A stretch of DNA of 64,000 bases. It comes from Pomphorhynchus laevis (lineage: Eukaryota > Acanthocephala > Palaeacanthocephala > Echinorhynchida > Pomphorhynchidae). The notes beneath the pieces were generated by a model. The model did no database searches and was not told the DNA's origin. It saw nothing but the letters and a program-made list of their open reading frames with translations. Position numbers and translations under genes: made by a program. Shown here one piece after another: positions 42,519-52,639 of the stretch; positions within the stretch are counted from its first letter, which is position 1; every line of letters starts with the position of its first letter. The DNA lies in contig WNNJ02000009.1 in the NCBI GenBank assembly GCA_012934845.2, positions 124,001 to 188,000 of the forward strand. Reading direction: 5' to 3'.

Positions 42519-44294
42519 TTAGGTGTGGTCAGGATTATTGGCCGGTCGATTTCGGGAAGAACGAAAGCCCCGAAGGCACATGGAAGCAGATCGACATAGA
42601 GCAATACCAACGATGCGTTTTAGTCGGCAAATACAGTTCGCATACGAGTTTGTGGTCGAATTCATTGATTGTAACCGAGCGATGCGTCTAATAAGTTGTA
42701 ACGCGTTTTCTCCTATGCCACCCGATGCTGTGAACACAAGTGGTGTGAAACTACCTCGATCGACCAGACTTATTCTCTCTTCATATTTCGATCTTTTTCG
42801 AGTCTCGTGGTACTTGAAAGCACTAACTGTTGATGATGAGTACGAAACGGCGTGGTTGTTAAAGATGGTGACGTCAAAAAACGTCCGCTCGAATCGACTC
42901 TCATATAATCCGCTGCAAACAACGTCGAGACGTGCTCCCTCCTCACGACATGTTGTGGATTTCTCAAACCTTACGTCATCATTGACTCGCTCCAAAACAG
43001 GCTCGAGCCCTACTCCATTACAAACCGTGGTCAACTCTCGGGCAAATATATTTCTGACCTCGTTATGGCGTATGATCTGAAAACCACCGCGCTTACATTG
43101 CAAAAGATGCGATAGGTTCGCACCATCATCGCATGCACAGCGGGAAGGAAGGCCGTCTGGATCCCATCCATATCTAGTTGCTAAACCGTCCCGGAATTCG
43201 TTTGGCGTAAGACCAAACTTGTGGTGTTCGATAGGAAGTGCGCTTAACCAAGAGGACGCTCCATTTATACAAGCAAAATTTATTGCATTTTGGGTTTCTT
43301 CACTTAATTTATTCTTAGCCAGTGAGATGCGTTCTTCGAATGCGTTAAGCCTAGTGTCTGCAATGATTTTGCTGATTTGTTGTTGATGCTCCTGTAAATC
43401 TTCTCCAACCATATCTGAGTTGTAGGACGCACATAATTTTCGAGAAGCATCGAGCTGTAATTTAGCTACAAAAGTACAATCCATGATGCCAATACCTCCT
43501 AGTTTGTTTGGGGAAGTGAGAATAATTCGCATATCCTCGGTGATTCTTTGCTTTGTTAGAACAGACAGAAATTCGACCGTCACGGCATCTTTTAGCGGTT
43601 GTAATTGCTCTTCACTACAACTGGTCGTTCTGAGCAGTTGTGACCATTTCCACTGCATGGATTGCGTGAGACCAACGTAAGCACAGTGTGGGTCAATATT
43701 CCCGACTTCGCAGATGCGTCCGACCAAGTTCGTATTACACGCGACGTGACTCGAAACAGTTCTGGCCATAAAATCGTCAGTGCCAATCGCTGACCCAAGA
43801 ATGTTTATACCGTCATATTTGATTTGCACATCAGGTAAGCAAACATTCAGTTCATTTGCAGAGTTATGTAATAGCAATGAGGTTTTTGTAGGATTCGCAT
43901 GGTACCCAAAATCAGGACCATGTTGCAACACAAATTTCCACACCATTTCAAGATCCTGCGGAGTGCCGACGAAGTTAGCATCGTCAGCGTACCAACGCTG
44001 AGTCACTCCAGGAAATCGCTCACCTATCATTCGAATTAGGGGCAACGATGCCATTGCGAAGGCAGCCATTGCAAAAGGATCACCTTGGGTGACCCCTTCT
44101 CTAGAATATAATGAATCACCGCCCAACACAAGCAACGCCTCCTGGGAATACATGTTGTCAAACGCACAAGCGAAAGAAGGACACGTTAGACGTATGTTGT
44201 GTAGTGCGACACGTCGATTAAGGCGATTAAATGCGTTGGTTGCATCTATACACAGAATACCGAACTCTGGGTTGCTAAAGAAGCTTTCACGCAA
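42519..44294 (-). CDS. RLE-1 copy D: reverse transcriptase plus restriction-like endonuclease
   Basis: An uninterrupted 591-codon frame. RT palm CIDATNAFNRLNRR (catalytic Asp), REGVTQGDPFAMAAFAMASL, RWYADDANFVG (YADD), GPDFGYHANPTKTSLLLHN, then thumb and connector (QWKWSQLLRTTS, NKLGGIGIMDC). Zinc knuckle C-A-C-D...H-L-L-Q-C...RHNEVRNIF at residues ~398-430. Nuclease: ARLDVVCSGLYESRFERTFF, DVTIF (PD-(D/E)xK-type D...D/E pair), KYHETRKRSKYEERISLVD and FTPLVFTASGGIG, and a basic C-terminus. Known: RLE LINEs nick target DNA with this nuclease and prime reverse transcription there. The frame upstream (44887-44414) holds the fingers with GPSGLDAQQWRRML. Confidence 0.9.
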   Translation of the reverse strand: MRESFFSNPEFGILCIDATNAFNRLNRRVALHNIRLTCPSFACAFDNMYSQEALLVLGGDSLYSREGVTQGDPFAMAAFAMASLPLIRMIGERFPGVTQRWYADDANFVGTPQDLEMVWKFVLQHGPDFGYHANPTKTSLLLHNSANELNVCLPDVQIKYDGINILGSAIGTDDFMARTVSSHVACNTNLVGRICEVGNIDPHCAYVGLTQSMQWKWSQLLRTTSCSEEQLQPLKDAVTVEFLSVLTKQRITEDMRIILTSPNKLGGIGIMDCTFVAKLQLDASRKLCASYNSDMVGEDLQEHQQQISKIIADTRLNAFEERISLAKNKLSEETQNAINFACINGASSWLSALPIEHHKFGLTPNEFRDGLATRYGWDPDGLPSRCACDDGANLSHLLQCKRGGFQIIRHNEVRNIFARELTTVCNGVGLEPVLERVNDDVRFEKSTTCREEGARLDVVCSGLYESRFERTFFDVTIFNNHAVSYSSSTVSAFKYHETRKRSKYEERISLVDRGSFTPLVFTASGGIGENALQLIRRIARLQSMNSTTNSYANCICRLKRIVGIALCRSASMCLRGFRSSRNRPANNPDHT

Positions 44295-44413
44295 TGAGTG
44301 AATCGTGTATTCAATTCCACTTCGTTGAGATGCACAAAGTTGTAAGGAACCAGCCGCGTCCCGTAAATCTGACTTGATATGAAACAGTATCGCTTTGCAG
44401 ATTATGCGACGCG

Positions 44414-44940
44414 CTACGTCGGCGATTCCGATAGGGCGTATTCCACCACTTTTTTTGGTAAAGCTACTAATCGGCTGGCAACAAATGCTTCAAGAGTTTC
44501 AAGTGGAATTTTGACAGAAGCTATGCGGACCGCTAGTGATGCTAATGCCTCGGCCAATCCGTTGGAATGTTTGCCAAATGCAGTTAACATTCGTCGCCAT
44601 TGTTGTGCGTCGAGCCCCGAGGGACCAGCTGAACCTGTGATTGTACGAGCTGAGCGAACAATAGCTGCACTGTCAATCGCAAGGAAAGTCGCCGGATGAT
44701 GCGGAATAGCCTCTGGCATTGGAAACTTGATAAGTGCTTCAGGATTTGCATGTGACGGCTCAGGATGTAACCTTTCCAGGTGTTCTTTTACGGACATGTC
44801 TCCAATTATCACATCTGGACGCAGTGTGCCATCGTTATCTTGACCTGCAAGAATACTTGTGGCGGCCGTTAGTTTGCCCTTTCGCAACAGAGTACAATAT
44901 TGTTTAATCCAATCAGAGTTAGTGTATTTACGTTTTTTTA
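44414..44940 (-). pseudogene. RLE-1 copy D, N-terminal segment before the frame change
   Basis: KLTAATSILAGQ..., HLERLHPEPSHANPEALIKF, AGPSGLDAQQWRRML and SRLVALPKK: the element's pre-RT and finger regions. Reading continues correctly into GGIRPIGIADVARRI only after a change of frame at the A run, so this and the 591-codon frame are one protein in intact relatives. Confidence 0.85.
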
Positions 44941-44964
44941 ATTTTTGTCTTAACTGTAATGTAC

Positions 44965-45080
44965 ACGCGTTGTCAATTAATAATAATAATTACTAAATAT
45001 TAAATATTCGTTGTCAATTAATAATAATTACTAAATATTAAATATTCGTTGTCAATTAATAATAATAATTACTAAATATT
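44965..45080. repeat. ~42-bp tandem repeat at the 5' edge of copy D
   Basis: Two and a half units of TTGTCAATTAATAATAAT... followed by ACTAAATATTAAATATTCG. Units differ by the number of ATA triplets. Confidence 0.85.
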
Positions 45081-45632
45081 AAAAAATACGTGTTTCATTT
45101 TAAATATTAATTTAAATTGTAATTTTAATTTTGGATAAAAAATATATTTTGTATATAAATATTAAAAATATGTACTATAAAAAAAGTATTGAGTAATTGA
45201 ATTGTATTATACTCGCACATATTTTTAAATAAAAGACGTCCTATTAATAAATTTATAAATTATTACGAAATAAAGGACGGTTATCTTTTAGATTTACAAA
45301 CACTTTGAGACGTCAATTTGCATGCTGGGAAGATTACTTGATAGATATCTGCATATGTATTGAGTTATCAAGTTCAAATATGCACTGTAATTACATGAAA
45401 ATGAAATGGTTACACAGTGATTGAAAGATAGTGGCTTGATAAGTTCGTAAGGTTACGTTTATGAAATATTTTGACATTGCCTATAACGAGTAACCATGTA
45501 AACAGAAAAAAAAACAAAAAAATTAGTTTACGTTAAAAAATTTGAATACATATTCTGATGCCTTTCATATGATAGACGAGATGGATTATACATAAGGTTC
45601 ATTGTTCGGCATAATACTTTTTCTAACAAGTT
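45081..45632. other. AT-rich, no gene seen
   Basis: Nothing recognised. Confidence 0.4.
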
Positions 45633-45900
45633 TCATTCACATTTAGAGACATTATACATACACTGAGACGCGCAAAGTAAATGGCTGAGAATGTGAGCAT
45701 TTATAATAATTTTAAGCGTTCTGTGGTTAAAAAACTCGATGGCTTGACTAACACAATCTACCATGCGTATGGTCTTAGTGCATATAGTTGGTGTAACGAC
45801 GTTTAGACGTGACATCCGATATCCATAATCTAAATATATTACATGGTTGACAACTTGTATGGAGAATTTACAGATATAATATTCGGTGGGAAAGATATTT
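45633..45900 (-). mobile_element. Jockey-like LINE relic J6
   Basis: The minus translation FSIQVVNHVIYLDYGYRM..., IINAHILSHLLCASQCMYN aligns with J1 SDIERVNKYKDLGVW..., IFAHVLSRLLYAAPCVYP. An old, strongly diverged piece of the RT C-terminal region. Confidence 0.6.
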
Positions 45901-45929
45901 TTAAAAATATCATTTTTCCCCGAAGTGAT

Positions 45930-46125
45930 GAAAAAAAGATTTATTTTTACGTGGCAAATGCGTGCCAGAGCACGCTTACATGACCACAACAAAACAAAAA
46001 TGTAAATCATGTGTCGAGAAGGTGGATACTTAGCGGTATTCGAATGTGATAAAGGAGAGAATGCGGCGGACGTCGAGAGGAAGCTTATTTTAGGCGAGTG
46101 GGGCGGCGACTTTCCGAAATTAAAT
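45930..46125 (-). mobile_element. L2/CR1-like LINE, 3' end
   Basis: Tail hairpin at 45960-45975 (arms GCGTGC/GCACGC with a GA change in the loop), then about 120 bp matching the last ORF2 codons of the copies at 37.56 and 53.2 kb (CGGCGGACGTCGAGAGGAAG). 5'-truncated at about 46115. Confidence 0.8.
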
Positions 46126-46533
46126 AATGCCTGATTATGGAGAGGCAATAAGTATAAAACATAAATTTGTGGAATAAGCATGAACAATTTTCAATATTCA
46201 TACGACAAGATATCTTATGTATATCAGGCAGTCAAAGATATGAACAAATAGGAGGTTATTATACATAGTTTGAACGAAAGTCGATTTCGATTCAACAAAT
46301 TTAAAGAACATAGTTTGAGATTTTATGTTTGACTATAACATTCTAAATATTATATATTTATTTTATAATCAATATCCATTGTAACGAGAGTAATAATTTA
46401 AAATATGTTGAAGTACAATTAATATTTCCTTGTAAACCAAAATGCTCATTTTGGTTTACATAGTCGGGCTTTGCGTGGACACAATTTTACTTTAGCCCAT
46501 CGCCGAGTTATACGCTCTAAAACTGTACAATTT
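46126..46533. other. No gene seen
   Basis: AT-rich flank of the Merlin element; nothing recognised. Confidence 0.4.
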
Positions 46534-46611
46534 GGGTGCATGCACGTTAGACGTCGGTTTTGAAAATAGACGTCGGTTTTGAAAATTCTAAAAAAAGACA
46601 AAAAGAATTTA

Positions 46612-47571
46612 TTATAAAAGGGTCAAAAATGTATTAAAACGTTTTGATTTTTCAATTTTATGTTCCCAAATGAATTGAATTAGATATTCGGAGTGTTGTT
46701 CCTTCGAAATTCCTGGTTTCTCTCGTAGAAATTTTTTCGATAAAGACCACAAACCTTCGATTGTTTGTGTGTATAGTCCTATCTTCAGGGTTAATAAAGT
46801 TAATAGAATGATTAACAGACCTATGATCATATGAAGAATTATTCTCTAAGGCTTTTGAATATGCTTTCCATTGGTCTGTTATAATAATAGTATTTGGTAA
46901 AATATTATCATTTATAACTTGCCTCATTGTTTCTGCATTTCTATTTCTTACAGGCACTATAAAGGTCTTTTTCGAACCACGTTCAACTGCTCCTACAAAC
47001 CATTGACCGTCATTTAGTCGTCCTCTGTTATATTTTCTTTTGAAAAATAAACTTTCATCAATTTCGACAATTTTTTTGAACCATCGCTGTTCAAACCTCC
47101 TAATTTCTCGCTAGTGGAAGAAATATGATCACAAATTATCTCCCTGACAAGATCAACATATTCAGAAACAGTGTTTCTTGAGATTTCAAGTTCTCGAGCA
47201 ATTTCACTCAAGGATATTCGATTCAAATACTTATAGAAAATAAAAAAAATTGTTCTCATAGGTAAACGTGAGCTTGAAAACAAACTATTATATCGAATAG
47301 AACATGAGAATCTACATGACCTCTTACATGTCCAAAAATACCCATCCAACGCATTTTTTCTTTTCTGATAGCACAAGTAGGTACCATCATCACATTTGGG
47401 ACAAAGAACAAAATTTTTTAAAACGCCTATTCTGGTAAGAAATGAATTTTGAGTATCAAAATTCGAAAAAACACGGTTTAAATAACTCTCAGTTATGTTC
47501 AGATCCATCATTTCTTCTTGTGATAGAAAAGTCTCTTCATCAACAATTGTTCTTACTGATTTTCTAACCAT
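46612..47571 (-). pseudogene. Merlin (IS1016/ISXO2-like) DDE transposase, frameshifted
   Basis: ATG at 47571. An N-terminal zinc-binding region (LCPKCDDGTYLC, W.CKRSCRFSC) and a helix-turn-helix (LSEIARELEISRNTVSEYVD) precede the DDE domain. The first Asp region (family EIDES) is garbled by a frame change at an A7 run near 47070. The second segment has GQWFVGAVERGSKKTF, then IIITDQWKAYSKAL with Asp. The last segment, again in another frame, has TIEGLWSLSKKFLREKPG with the catalytic Glu and YLIQFIW. Two frame changes therefore separate otherwise complete catalytic parts. Length ~320 codons is normal for Merlin. In present form inactive. Confidence 0.88.
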
Positions 47572-47582
47572 CTAAGGGGGGT

Positions 47583-47758
47583 TAAAATTTTCAAAACCGA
47601 CGTCTATTTTCAAAACCGACGTCTAACAAACTATTATATCGAATAGAACATGAGAATCTACGTGATAGAAAAGTCTAGACGTGATATCTCGACGTGATAG
47701 AAAAGTCTCTTCATCAACAATTGTTCTTACTGATTTTCTAACCATCTAAGGGGGGGGT
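47583..47758. repeat. Duplicated subterminal segment of the Merlin element
   Basis: 47583-47627 is an inner TIR copy. 47628-47665 repeats 47284-47315 (ACTATTATATCGAATAGAAC), and 47694-47755 repeats 47519-47580 (GATAGAAAAGTCTCTTCATC...). Pieces of the gene's 5' part were thus copied to the end, between two TIR copies. Confidence 0.85.
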
Positions 47759-47816
47759 TAAAAATTTTCAAAACCGACGTCTATTTTCAAAACCGACGTC
47801 TAACGTGCATGCACCC

Positions 47817-48060
47817 ACTTTGGACACCGAATCGTAGGTAAGTGGAACCGATTAAGTGAAGAAATTGTCAACTCAAGATCGGTTTCAGCATTCAAACATG
47901 AACTTTTTTGACTTTTGTTTGTGAGTCTTTTTTTCTTTACTTTTTCTTTTTTTAACAGTGCAACTGTGAGCTTTGCTAGTCTGTTTGCGAAATTTTTTTA
48001 AATACCAGTTTTTATTATAAAAATAAACAACAAATACACATAATATCCTTAAATTTGTTT
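47817..48060. other. No gene seen
   Basis: T-rich spacer; probably the 3' flank or tail of RLE-1 copy H. Confidence 0.4.
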
Positions 48061-48625
48061 GCTTTTTGATCAGTCATTGATGTAAATCTTAGACGCTTGC
48101 CCATCTTTTACTATGTTTGATAATACTGTGCTTGTTCGTTTATTCTAAGCCTTGTAGCACGTATACAAACCGATGCACTAACTGCAATGGCGACACTGAT
48201 TTTTGATTTCAGCCTAGAAATACATTCGCTGTATGCAAGCTTATTACGATCAGCAGATTTGGCTGCTATCCATTTTAGTATTTTATCTGTCTCAGGTCCA
48301 ATACCACCTGACGTAGAAAATATAAGAGGAAAGAAAGTACCTCTTTCTATATCTGCAATTCGTTCACCGTACTTTGCATATTTCCGCTGTTGATGGTATA
48401 TATGGCATTCGAGAGGAGTTTTGCAAGAGTATGTAGGTGCCAAAGAGTTGTAAATACATATGTCCAAAAAGGATCGCACCATATTTCCTCCGAAAATTCC
48501 TCTACAAGCTATATCAGACCGCGCTTGATCATCAGAGCAGGTTGTTGGCTTATTAAATACGTAGTTGTTTGGTATAGATCGTAAACATGGCTCAATTTGC
48601 ACGTCACAGCATACCCCGTCTTATA
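48061..48625 (-). mobile_element. RLE-1 LINE copy H (nuclease end only)
   Basis: Minus frame 48602-48111, 163 codons without a stop: QIEPCLRSIPNNYVFNKPTT, ARSDIACRGIFGG..VRSFLD (nuclease core; L of ARLD is S), KYAKYGERIADIERGTFFPL and IFSTSGGIGPE, and the basic C-terminus. 5'-truncated immediately beside an AATAATAATAATTT stretch. Confidence 0.88.
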
Positions 48626-49261
48626 TTATTCCGTCTGTTTGCGAAATAATAATAATAATTTTTCTCTCTAATTCTTCTAGACATAAATTCACAATAAAAG
48701 CAACTTATTTTGGATATCTGCACGCACCAGTGATGAGATAGCGTAGGGGTTCCGAGCGGCGTTGGCTGCGTATGAGACAACATGCGATTTCTCTGAGGTC
48801 TATTGGTACATTATTTTATTTCCCACACATTAAGTATTAATCGATTTGAGTGTTATTTTTTAGGTATCAACAATTAAGATTTTCACGACTTTATAAGAGT
48901 TTATGTAAATCGTTAAATTAAGATATAATCTGTAGACTGATCTCGGATATAGAAAATATATAATTAAAGTTCAAATGATAATCAAATTTGATTAAAGTTT
49001 ACAAGTTCGTGATATGAATTTATAAAACAAGACTTTTCGTCACATTGCTAGACCTTTCGTCATGCAAAAAGCAAATGTCTAATGATTATCGGTTTCCAAT
49101 AATTAGTTTATATATCAGGCAAAAGTTTGCCGATGAATAGGGTAACATCCAGAAAGTTTGTAGAAACTGGTAGAAATGTAATTAATGATTAATGATCAAT
49201 TAAAATTAATTAATTATAAAATTAATTAATTATAAAATAAATAAATTAATTTAATTACAAC
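48626..49261. other. No gene seen
   Basis: AT-rich apart from a small GC-richer patch at 48715-48800 that I cannot assign. Confidence 0.4.
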
Positions 49262-50015
49262 AACAATAATTTATTTAAAGTGCAAATGCACGCCAATTGC
49301 ACGCTTACAAGTCCACTAACTAAAAAAAACAGCAAAAGTCAGATAAATTTCTTAAATTGTTTAAATGTGATCGGATTTGGTGTTTGAAACGGCATGGAGG
49401 TTGATTGGCGTATATGAATGGGCAGATGATTCCACGATAGAGGAGCAGCCACCAGGAAGGAGCGGAGTCCAAAGGAGGTAGAGTAGTTTGGGACATGTAA
49501 AAGAAGGGAATTACAGGAACGCAAGGAACAGTAAACAGGACGAGAATTATCAAGAAAAGGAAGGTTGAGAAATGAAGGGGTATGAAAAGTTACAAGGCGG
49601 AAAGCAACGATAAGAAGACGAATTTGAACACGACAATAAATTGTAGGCAAATCGAGAGAAGCAAGATGGTAGGATGTATGATCAAAACGACGAAGACGGA
49701 GGAGAATTCGGACAGCTGCTTTGACGATGCGTTGTAGGAGAGAAGAGTGTATTAAGGTGAGTTGGAAAATAGACTAAGACAAAAATCGAGTCTAGAAAAA
49801 AGGAGAGATGATATGAGAGTCATACAAGAAGGGAAATCGATCAATCTACGAACTTGACAGAGGTTGCGGAGTATCAAGGTAGATGAGCGTACTTTATCTC
49901 TAACGAAAGGTTTAAGTGAAAGTCGGTTGTCGAAATGGAAGCCTAGGAAAACGAGATTATCAACGATAGAAAGAATATTGAATTTAATGATACGGAGGGA
50001 GGTTCTAAGCCGGTT
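49262..50015 (-). mobile_element. L2/CR1-like LINE, 5'-truncated copy
   Basis: Tail hairpin at 49288-49304 (arms pair with G-T wobbles). The coding strand gives DLPTIYCRVQIRLLIVAFRL, RSCNSLLLHVPNYSTSFGLR and LSWNHLPIHIRQSTS, in broken frames upstream. Close to the 51.1-52.06 kb copy but opposite in orientation. It stops inside the codons for the region after YADD. Confidence 0.88.
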
Positions 50016-50314
50016 GTCGATTGATCAGTAAATATTAATTAAATTAATTAATCGTAAACCTAATGTTGGAATTTTCACAAGTTGCAATTTTTTAGAAAAA
50101 CAAAAAAAAATAAAAAATTAGAAACATTCAAATGTACACAGAATCACTATCACGTAATAAATAAGCGACAATTTCGCTTAAACAATTAAAGCAAGTTACA
50201 ACATGTTAAACTATAAAGTTATCACAATTTGTTATCTGTGGTTATTTGCTCAAATAATTTAAAGTCTGAACTGTGTTTTCTACATCTGTTCGAGTTTTTA
50301 GATGCCATCTTAAT
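50016..50314. other. No gene seen
   Basis: AT-rich, with an AATTAATTAAT stretch at the junction with the preceding LINE. Nothing else recognised. Confidence 0.4.
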
Positions 50315-50772
50315 TCTGACAAGGTCCGCTCGTATTAAGTGACATCTTAATCACCTATATCTTAAGTCACAAGTTCCGCTCGTCTAACTTAATTCTCCGT
50401 GACATCCGCCGTATCTGACCCCTTATCGACTTCCGTTCCTGTATGTCTCTTCTTTCATCGCTTCTTTTCCCTAAAATCGATTACTGTCTCAGCCTTTTCG
50501 CCAATTCTCCAAAATCCATCATCCTACCCCTACAACGTATTATCAACTCCGCCGTTCGAATGCTCCTACGTCTCCGTCGCTTTGACCACACATCCACATA
50601 TCTTGCCCAACTATCCTGGCCCACCATCCACATCTGCATACAGCTTCGCCTTCTCGTGACTTTCAAATGTCGCCTCCGTGCCCATTTCCTCGACACCTGA
50701 TTTAGATTTTCGTTGTTGTTGTGGTCATTTAAGCATATGCCGGAACGCATTTGCCACGTAAAAATAAGTCTT
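50315..50772 (+). mobile_element. L2/CR1-like LINE, 5'-truncated and internally deleted copy
   Basis: From 50374 it follows the 37.5-41.3 kb element: SLLSSLLFPKIDYCLSLFAN, RSFDHTS-type codons, then a deletion and the tail (CATTTGCCACGTAAAAATAA). The phrase ACAAGGTCCGCTCGT at 50316 recurs near 50370 after a ~55-bp insertion. Confidence 0.85.
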
Positions 50773-50965
50773 TTTTAATAGTCTGAGCAAGATGACGGTA
50801 TCGATTTCTTAGGAATTGGGACAATAATTGCCGACTTCCACTCATTCGGAACTCAGGAGTTGAAAATTCTGTATTGAAAGAGCTAGGCAAGAAATGGATT
50901 AAGACATGAGGACAGAGTTTTTAAAAGGAACGGAGAAATATCATCCGGGCCTGTTGATCTATGGA
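50773..50965 (-). mobile_element. RT fragment of another APE LINE
   Basis: The minus strand reads STGPDDISPFLLKTLSSCLN, then FNS.VPNEWKSAIIVPIPKK and SSCSDY: RT finger motifs (GPD.I....L; W..A.I.PI.K) of a lineage not otherwise present in the window. It lies between two L2/CR1-like copies. Confidence 0.65.
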
Positions 50966-52060
50966 TTCGAGATTTCTTAAGCACCCGTCAACTTCACTGA
51001 AATATATTTTAGAAGTTGTTGACCGTTGTGCAAAAGCTTATAATCTCAAAATAATAGCAGCTTTGACTAATCATCATACGAAAGCGATAAGCCTGATTAC
51101 ATATATTTCTCATAAATTTAACTTCCATGTTATGCAATATGCTGATGACATTCTCATCTATGCTCATGCACCTGTTTATCGTATTCGCGATCTTAGTGTT
51201 TCTGCTTCCGACTGTCTTGTCTCAATTTCCAATCATCTTTCTTCCCTTCGCCTTTCTCTGAATCCTGATAAATCCAAAATTATGTGGATCCTACCTCGAC
51301 GCCTCGGCTTCGAACCTCCCTCCGTATCATTAAATTCTAAAATTCTTCCTATCGTTGATAATCTCGTTTTCCTAGGCTTCCATTTTGACAACCGACTTTC
51401 ACTTAAACCTTTCGTTAGAGATAAAGTACGCTCATCTACCTTGATACTCCGCAACCTCCGTCAAGTTCGTAGATTGATCGATTTCCCTTCTTGTATGACT
51501 CTCATATCATCTCTCCTTTTTTCTAGACTCGATTATTGTCTTAGTCTATTTTCCAACTCACCTAAATCCACTCTTCTTCCCCTACAACGCATCGTCAACG
51601 CAGCTGTCCGAATTCTCCTCCGTCTTCGTCGTTTTGATCACACATCCTACCATCTTGCTTCTCTCGATTTGCCTACAATTTATTGTCGTGTTCAAATTCG
51701 TCTTCTTATCGTTGCTTTCCGCCTTGTAACTTTTCATATCCCTTCATTTCTCAACCTTCTTTTTCTTGATAATTCTCGTCTTGTTTACTGTTCCTTGCGT
51801 TCCTGTAATTCCCTTCTTTTACATGTCCCAAACTACCCTACCTCCTTTGGACTCCGCTCCTTCCTGGTGGCTGCTCCTCTATCGTGCAATCATATGCCCA
51901 TTCATATACGCCAATCAACTTCCCTGCAGTGCTTCAAACGACAAATCCGATCCCATCTGAACAATTTAACTGCTTGACTTTCTCATTTTTGTTTGTGGAC
52001 TTGTAAGCGTACAGCTTGTACGCATTTGCCACATTAAATAAATTTGTATTATTATTATTA
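50966..52060 (+). mobile_element. L2/CR1-like LINE, 5'-truncated copy with YADD
   Basis: Family sequence starts near 51110 with FNFHVMQYADDILIYAHAPV and is open to the stop at 51977, about 290 codons: KSKIMWILPRRLGFE, LVFLGFHFDNRLSLKPF, RRFDHTSYHLASLDLPTIYC and PIHIRQSTS. The tail hairpin is at 52007-52023. It is open in frame and nearly identical to 1-620, so the insertion is young. The first 140 bp (50966-51109), also open in frame, are of unknown origin. Confidence 0.88.
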
Positions 52061-52061
52061 T

Positions 52062-52330
52062 AGCTCTTCCTTCTAGTTACCCCTAATCCTTATTCGAATA
52101 CATCGTCTGTTATTTATTAGTCAATTCAAAAATTAACTTTTATTTTAAATTTCAATTTTCAATGTTAACTTGATATAAATATATGAAATATTATATAACA
52201 ATTATTTATTAATCTTATATAAAATTTTTTGTTATTATTTATTATATAATTATTTATTATTTAATTTTGATCATTGTTTTATTTATAAATAATTTTAAGA
52301 TACGTAAACACAGTTACCTGATCTCATTTA
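52062..52330 (+). repeat. Penelope-associated terminal repeat, copy 11 (right part)
   Basis: Directly after the LINE tail: CTCTTCCTTCTAGTTACC, CCTAATCCTTATTCGAATAC, CGTCTGTTATTTATTAGTC and the TTTTATTTTAAATTTCAATT stretch. The LINE appears to have inserted into the repeat and replaced or split its left half. Confidence 0.75.
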
Positions 52331-52600
52331 TTAACTTATTTTATTTTAACGTCTTAAGTTAAAAGTAATGGCAGATATTTTGATTCATTTTATTTAGTTT
52401 TGCATCAGTATCTTGATTATTTAACTCATCTTCATCAGAATAAAACTCGTCGCCATACATAGAGCTGTTCAATTTATTTGCATTCAATATCATCACTTTT
52501 GCATTTAATTAAAGTCGTCACTTTTGCAGTCAATCTAGTCACTTCTGCATTCAATCTTTTCAATTCCATTCAACCTCATATCACTTTTGCAATTAAACTC
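52331..52600. other. No gene seen
   Basis: Short CACTTTTGCA/CATTCAAT phrases are repeated four or five times at 52490-52600, a loose degenerate tandem. Nothing else. Confidence 0.45.
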
Positions 52601-52639
52601 AATGCTTTAGCAATATGCTTTCCCTTATCCCTTTTGTAA

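Larger units (their letters stand above)
42482..44942 (-). mobile_element. RLE-1 LINE copy D, 5'-truncated, best preserved
   Basis: The minus strand codes continuously from about 44940 to 42519 except for one frame change at an A7 run near 44451-44459. It lacks the Cys cluster and starts in the N-terminal helical region (KYTNSDWIKQYCTLLRKGKL). GC content is near 48%, far above the flanks. The catalytic boxes are intact, so this copy shows what an active RLE-1 protein looked like. The 3' untranslated part is short (~40 bp) and meets the end of J5. Confidence 0.92.
46534..47816 (-). mobile_element. Merlin DNA transposon with long terminal inverted repeats
   Basis: Left end GGGTGCATGCACGTTAGACG and right end CGTCTAACGTGCATGCACCC are perfect inverted copies, and the TIRs extend for about 55 bp. 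Each TIR contains a tandem pair of AGACGTCGGTTTTGAAAAT. If the TIR is taken to start at GTGC, CAATTTGG (46528-46535) and CACTTTGG (47816-47823) would be an 8-bp target duplication with one mismatch; Merlin is known for 8-9 bp. One transposase gene lies inside on the minus strand. The right end holds an extra inner TIR copy (47583-47627) and a ~130-bp scrambled duplication before the outer one. Confidence 0.9.

Noticed and set aside
42523-43080. A 185-codon plus-strand frame
   Set aside because: Shadow of the 591-codon RLE-1 frame, whose motifs are clear on the other strand.
51233-51454. Arg-rich minus-strand frame (also at 50-256)
   Set aside because: Exact antisense of LINE RT codons; its repetition follows from the repeat, not from a gene.
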